Part shown: positions 60,576 to 64,000 of the stretch, piece by piece
Numbering within the stretch: the first letter of the stretch is position 1
Layout: every line of letters starts with the position of its first letter
Source of the DNA: Biscogniauxia marginata
Lineage: Eukaryota; Ascomycota; Sordariomycetes; Xylariales; Xylariaceae
Direction of reading: 5' to 3'
Length of the DNA: 64,000 nucleotides
NCBI GenBank assembly: GCA_022695795.1
Contig: MU404095.1
Span: 1 to 64,000, forward strand
Position numbers and translations under genes: made by a program
Notes under the pieces: generated by a model
The model's input: only the letters and a program-made list of their open reading frames with translations
Database searches by the model: none
Told to the model about the DNA's origin: nothing

Positions 60576-63426
60576 ATTTGCGAGGGTGTCAGAGTGGCTC
60601 GCAATGCAGGACGATGTTGAAGATGTGGAAGGAGGACTGCGGTTTGCGGTTTGATGTTGGATGGATCTGTAAATTCTAGTGCGGCCAGAATATTTTTCTC
60701 AAGTCCCCAATTGTGGGCGAAATTTCACCTAGGATTAGGCGATTGTGGCTGACGCATTGGTTATTCCGAACCGAGGGGGCACGGTTTATCAGCCACATTT
60801 AATCTAATCCCGTCTTGTCGGGCTTCCATCCAATGGGTGGCCTATGCACAATTCACTCACTCAACAACACGGTATCGACAATTTTACACCAATAGGCATC
60901 CGATTCAATCTTCTCAAGATGTCAAGTCAGTCAGACTCAAACTCTTTCAACACCTTACTTTGAGATGCGGACCTATCGCACTCTGCGACTCTAGGACTCG
61001 CCTATCGTAAATTGTCGAAAAATAATCCCTCCTAATGAATCAATAGTTCTATGTCCTTGCCATCACGCGATTATTGATGGTATATCCGGCTTTCCGGCGG
61101 AAGTGTGCTTTCGCCATTCAGGCAGCGTCACAATCTAGATATCTACGACCAATCAAGACCGGCCCGATGCATGATGGAGGGTAAGATTCAGGAACAGTTT
61201 TCAACCGTAAGGGTCCCCGATCTGGGTTTCTGGGTATATTCTCTATCTTGGCATCACAAAAGAAAAAACAATGTCATCGTCGTAATCGTACGAGATGTGT
61301 CTGTAAGTCTGTACTGTACTGTAACCAAATGCCTGTCCCTTGTGTATCCTTTTATGTATAGGCGCAGTCCACCAAAACAAGCCGAATCCGCCGCGACCCG
61401 CCTGGGTCCCTGTTAACCAAAGAACAGAACGCCTTACCGCCCGACGGGGTATTGGTATTGTATGATAATGATGATGATGATGATGATGATGATGACGATG
61501 GCAAAGCAACCAACTCCCCAACTCCTCTTTTTGTTGTTGTTGTCCGTTGATGATTCGGCCTCCCTTCTCGATGAATCCTTCCCCTCTCTTGTGGGCTCAC
61601 GCCTTTTTCACGTGCTAACTCGTTATGAGAGCACCGGCGGAGCCAGCTTACTAGCAATTAAATCCTCCCTAGCGCCGGCCGGCTCACAACCGCGGTGCCG
61701 AAAACGACCCTAGCTTGCGCCTCCCGGGGCCCGCCCCTACACCGCCGGTCAATAGCTTGACCTTAGGTGACTTTAGGTGCCCCTTTCCCTCGCTTTCTCC
61801 TCAGACCGTTGCTCTTCCCAGGTGTCGAAGCTGGGGAAGCTAAAATAACAAGCTGAATCTGCCAGCAACGTTAGAAACAACAAAAATCAAGGGAACTTCG
61901 AAGCAGTCTTCGGAGACGTGGTTACTCACATTGGCTGCCCTCAGATAAGCGGTAGTCCCGTCTTTCCCCTGATTCAAGGGAGCTGCGCGTAGATGCCGGT
62001 GAAAGGGAGGTGGTTGATGTGGCGACACGGCTGAGTAGATCCGTCGCCTTGCGGGAGGCGTTCGGGTTTGTTAACAATCCCTTACACGCATTGGAGGTGG
62101 TGATAGAAGGTTCGGTAGCACAAGCCCGCAACAAGCGAGGTCGACATCTTTCCCCGTTCCTGGGTCGTGGTGACGTCGCCCGAAGTACGTCGTGGTGGGC
62201 TTCCGGAGACATTGTAGCTGTGGCCATCGTAGATCCCGGATATGCAGAGAGCTTAAGATATGTAGCTATTTTGTTTTTGTCTCTTTTCCTGTTGCAAATG
62301 CGGTTGATCGTGCAGCTTGAGCGGCGATCTGCTTAATCAAAGATGGAGAGTGAAGGAGAGGAAGAGCTTCTCTGTTTCCAAGTCTGGAGGGATATCAGTA
62401 AGGTTTAAAGATGGCAATGGGTTAAAACGCGCTAGAAGCTCTCTGATACCGCCTCTTGTGGGACGATGTCCCCAGACGTTTGGGTGCCACATGTCAGTTC
62501 GGATGGGTCGTCTTATGTGTTGGCCCATGTGTGGTCTCGGTCCTGGCCTCTTGGGCGTGGCGCCCTGATGCCTTGCCTGCAGCAAGTGTGGGTGTTGGGC
62601 CGTGGTGCACGCATTAGCCAGAGGGTGGAGTGGGGTGCTCATTGCTTACAGTGAACCACTTGCGAGGTCCAGACACTTACCACTCCCCAGCCCTGCAACC
62701 CATCCTTGCAGATGCTAATATCCAATATCCATTTGGCCCTCTATACCTTTCTCCATAATTTCTTCTCGACAAGCCCGCCGAGTGTGGCCACAGGGGCGAG
62801 CTCTGGCACTGAGCTTGCAGCTTACCGTGGAGAGCACTGCGAGTCACTCCAAGATGCCGCGATAATCCGTCTGTATAATCCGTCTAGCACATGCCTGCTA
62901 CTATTGACCGGCTCCGCGATATACCCCCCTCGTCAATGCATTTCTAGCCCGTCCACCTACGCACGAGGACGATCTAGAAGGCGCTTCAATTGGCAATGGG
63001 AGATTTGAAATTCGCCATCATGATAAATTCTATGCTGGGTAACGTGTTACGGCGTGCGGGCAGCTATCGTAAACCAGGTTTTTCCCTTTTCCGCTTGGAC
63101 ATGCTACAATCAGTTCACTGTCACACGGCGATGAGGTATTATGTATGAATGGAGACTCTAGCAGTCACACGGCATAGTGGTGAGAAGACACGCAACGCGC
63201 CTCTCTTGGGCGGAGAAATTGACGATTCGCGTATTATCATAGCTGCAGGTGCGGGGAATCCCCTTTCAAGATTCGAGCTCTGTCTACTGCTACCTAGTTG
63301 TATGTAATATGCAGTTTCAAGTTGACTCCTACATCGGATGTCGGCAGGCCAAGTCTCATTGGCACTCAGTGGTCGATGCTGTCATTGTTATCAATACGAG
63401 CCTGTAATCTTTGGGCTAGGTTGTAC
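60576..63426. other. Long intergenic region, no supported gene
   Basis: 2.85 kb. The first 350 bases should include the eS1 promoter. An (ATG)n microsatellite lies at about 61468-61494. Overlapping frames of 60-110 codons occur on both strands (61105-61713, 61840-62336, 62337-62654, 62706-63008) but none has domains, convincing splice sites or a clear start context. A non-coding RNA or an orphan gene cannot be excluded from sequence alone. Confidence 0.45.
61468..61494. repeat. (ATG)n microsatellite
   Basis: About nine consecutive ATG/TGA triplets within tgataatgatgatga..., followed by one interruption (gacgatgg). Confidence 0.9.
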
Positions 63427-63944
63427 TTACTCTTCCCACATTCGGCCTTGGACCGCTTTCAATTCCTCTGCCGTCATCCTGTGTCCTGTGGTAAAGTATC
63501 CTGCGGGCGATCAGTTGTCATCGGGCTACCCAACAACTTGGGAGATGCAACATACCTGCGGTAATCTTGGCGTCTATCTCAACGCGGGAATCTGCCGGGA
63601 TCAACTCCTCTGGGAGTTCCACCCGCTCGTGGATAGGAATACTGTTACTGGTCAGTCAAGTCTACCATGACCTGCAGGCGGCTGTCGTCTTACCCCTGGC
63701 CGACGATAGCATCGTGCTTCATACTGCAGTGTCACCTGTTAGTGACTGTCGAGGCTATTGGTTTCCGGCAGATCGACTCACTTGCTCATGCTCAGCATCC
63801 TATCAATCTTCTTGATACCGAGCCAGTGGAGGATATCGGGCATCAGAGCTTGGAATCGCATGTCCTTTACCCCAGCAATATTCTCGGTTCTCTTGAAATA
63901 ATCCGAGGCACGATCTTCTCCACGTTTCCTCGCATTGTAGACAA
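63427..63944 (-). CDS. C-terminal exons of a URC1-type GTP cyclohydrolase II
   Basis: Partial gene. Exons are 63944-63782, 63723-63694, 63641-63556 and 63500-63427, and the window ends inside the next intron (its GTAAGT donor is cut at 64000). Joined, they read YNARKRGEDRASDYFKRTE, MRFQALMPDILHWLGI, RMLSMSNMKHDAIVGQGIPI, SRVEIDAKITAGYFTTGHR and end MWEE before TAA. This matches the C-terminal half of fungal GTP cyclohydrolase II-like proteins of the URC1 type, which take part in the fungal uracil catabolic (URC) route and form a pyrimidine-type product from GTP. The metal-binding and catalytic N-terminal part lies beyond the window. Introns are 58, 52 and 55 nt with GT-AG ends. It could instead be a riboflavin-pathway GTP cyclohydrolase II, but the LHWLGI...RMLSMSNMKHDAI segment favours URC1. 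Confidence 0.82.
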
Positions 63945-64000
63945 CTGTGGAGCAGTGTTAGACTTCCTGTCCGCCATGCGAAACTCCCGTTGGACACTTA

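Noticed and set aside
61922..62227. Ser/Arg-rich 101-codon minus ORF as a hypothetical gene
   Set aside because: Low complexity, overlapping frames on the other strand, no splice or start context worth defending.
63400..63430. A further intron extending the GTP cyclohydrolase C-terminus past MWEE
   Set aside because: The only acceptor gives a 29-nt intron, below the workable minimum, while an in-frame TAA follows MWEE directly.

Overview
The window looks like genomic DNA from a filamentous ascomycete (Pezizomycotina, perhaps a Sordariomycete). The reasons are short introns with GTAAGT-type donors and CTAAC/CTGAC branch points, fungal gene families (TRA1, a URC1-type GTP cyclohydrolase II, a DUF7580-type protein, a Zn2Cys6 regulator), and long blocks of very AT-rich repeat DNA carrying only C-to-T and G-to-A changes, the signature of repeat-induced point mutation (RIP). 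No species can be named from the sequence alone.

Layout. 1-1.7 kb: RIP-degraded DNA holding the end of a DNA transposon. 1.7-5.2 kb: ordinary DNA with a weak, probably broken ORF pair and a four-exon AIG2/gamma-glutamylcyclotransferase-like gene (minus). 5.2-30.3 kb: an AT-rich island with a second copy of the transposon (5516-7669) and a nested stack of Ty3/Gypsy chromovirus retrotransposons. The outer element (8181-30330, target duplication GTAAA) is interrupted by a solo LTR (10467-10906), an opposite-orientation full element (12257-19663, duplication CATGT) and a same-orientation full element (20133-27549, duplication ATTTA). None encodes an intact protein. 31.9-43.7 kb: TRA1 (minus), the giant pseudokinase of SAGA and NuA4. 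44-48 kb: gene-poor DNA with a MITE-like inverted repeat, a tRNA-like gene with intact Pol III signals, and a small RIP'd patch. 48.1-52.7 kb: a divergent pair, a DUF7580-type protein (minus) and a regulator carrying both a Zn2Cys6 cluster and C2H2-like fingers (plus). 54.1-64 kb: a mitochondrial ABHD11/IMO32-like hydrolase (plus), a Rab18-like GTPase (minus), ribosomal protein eS1 (minus), and the C-terminal exons of a URC1-like GTP cyclohydrolase II (minus, running off the window).

How the genes relate. TRA1, eS1, the Rab, the hydrolase and the GTP cyclohydrolase are housekeeping genes with no common operon-like logic. The divergent DUF7580/zinc-finger pair is the most plausible accessory locus, because both proteins belong to expanded, variable fungal families and share a 0.68 kb intergenic region. 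The repeat island is probably heterochromatin. Gene models were hand-spliced by reading frame, family conservation and splice signals. Several unusual splicing features emerged: an 8-nt and a 12-nt micro-exon, a GC-AG intron, three non-YAG (AAG) acceptors in one gene, and two multiple-of-three introns that a plain ORF would translate through.
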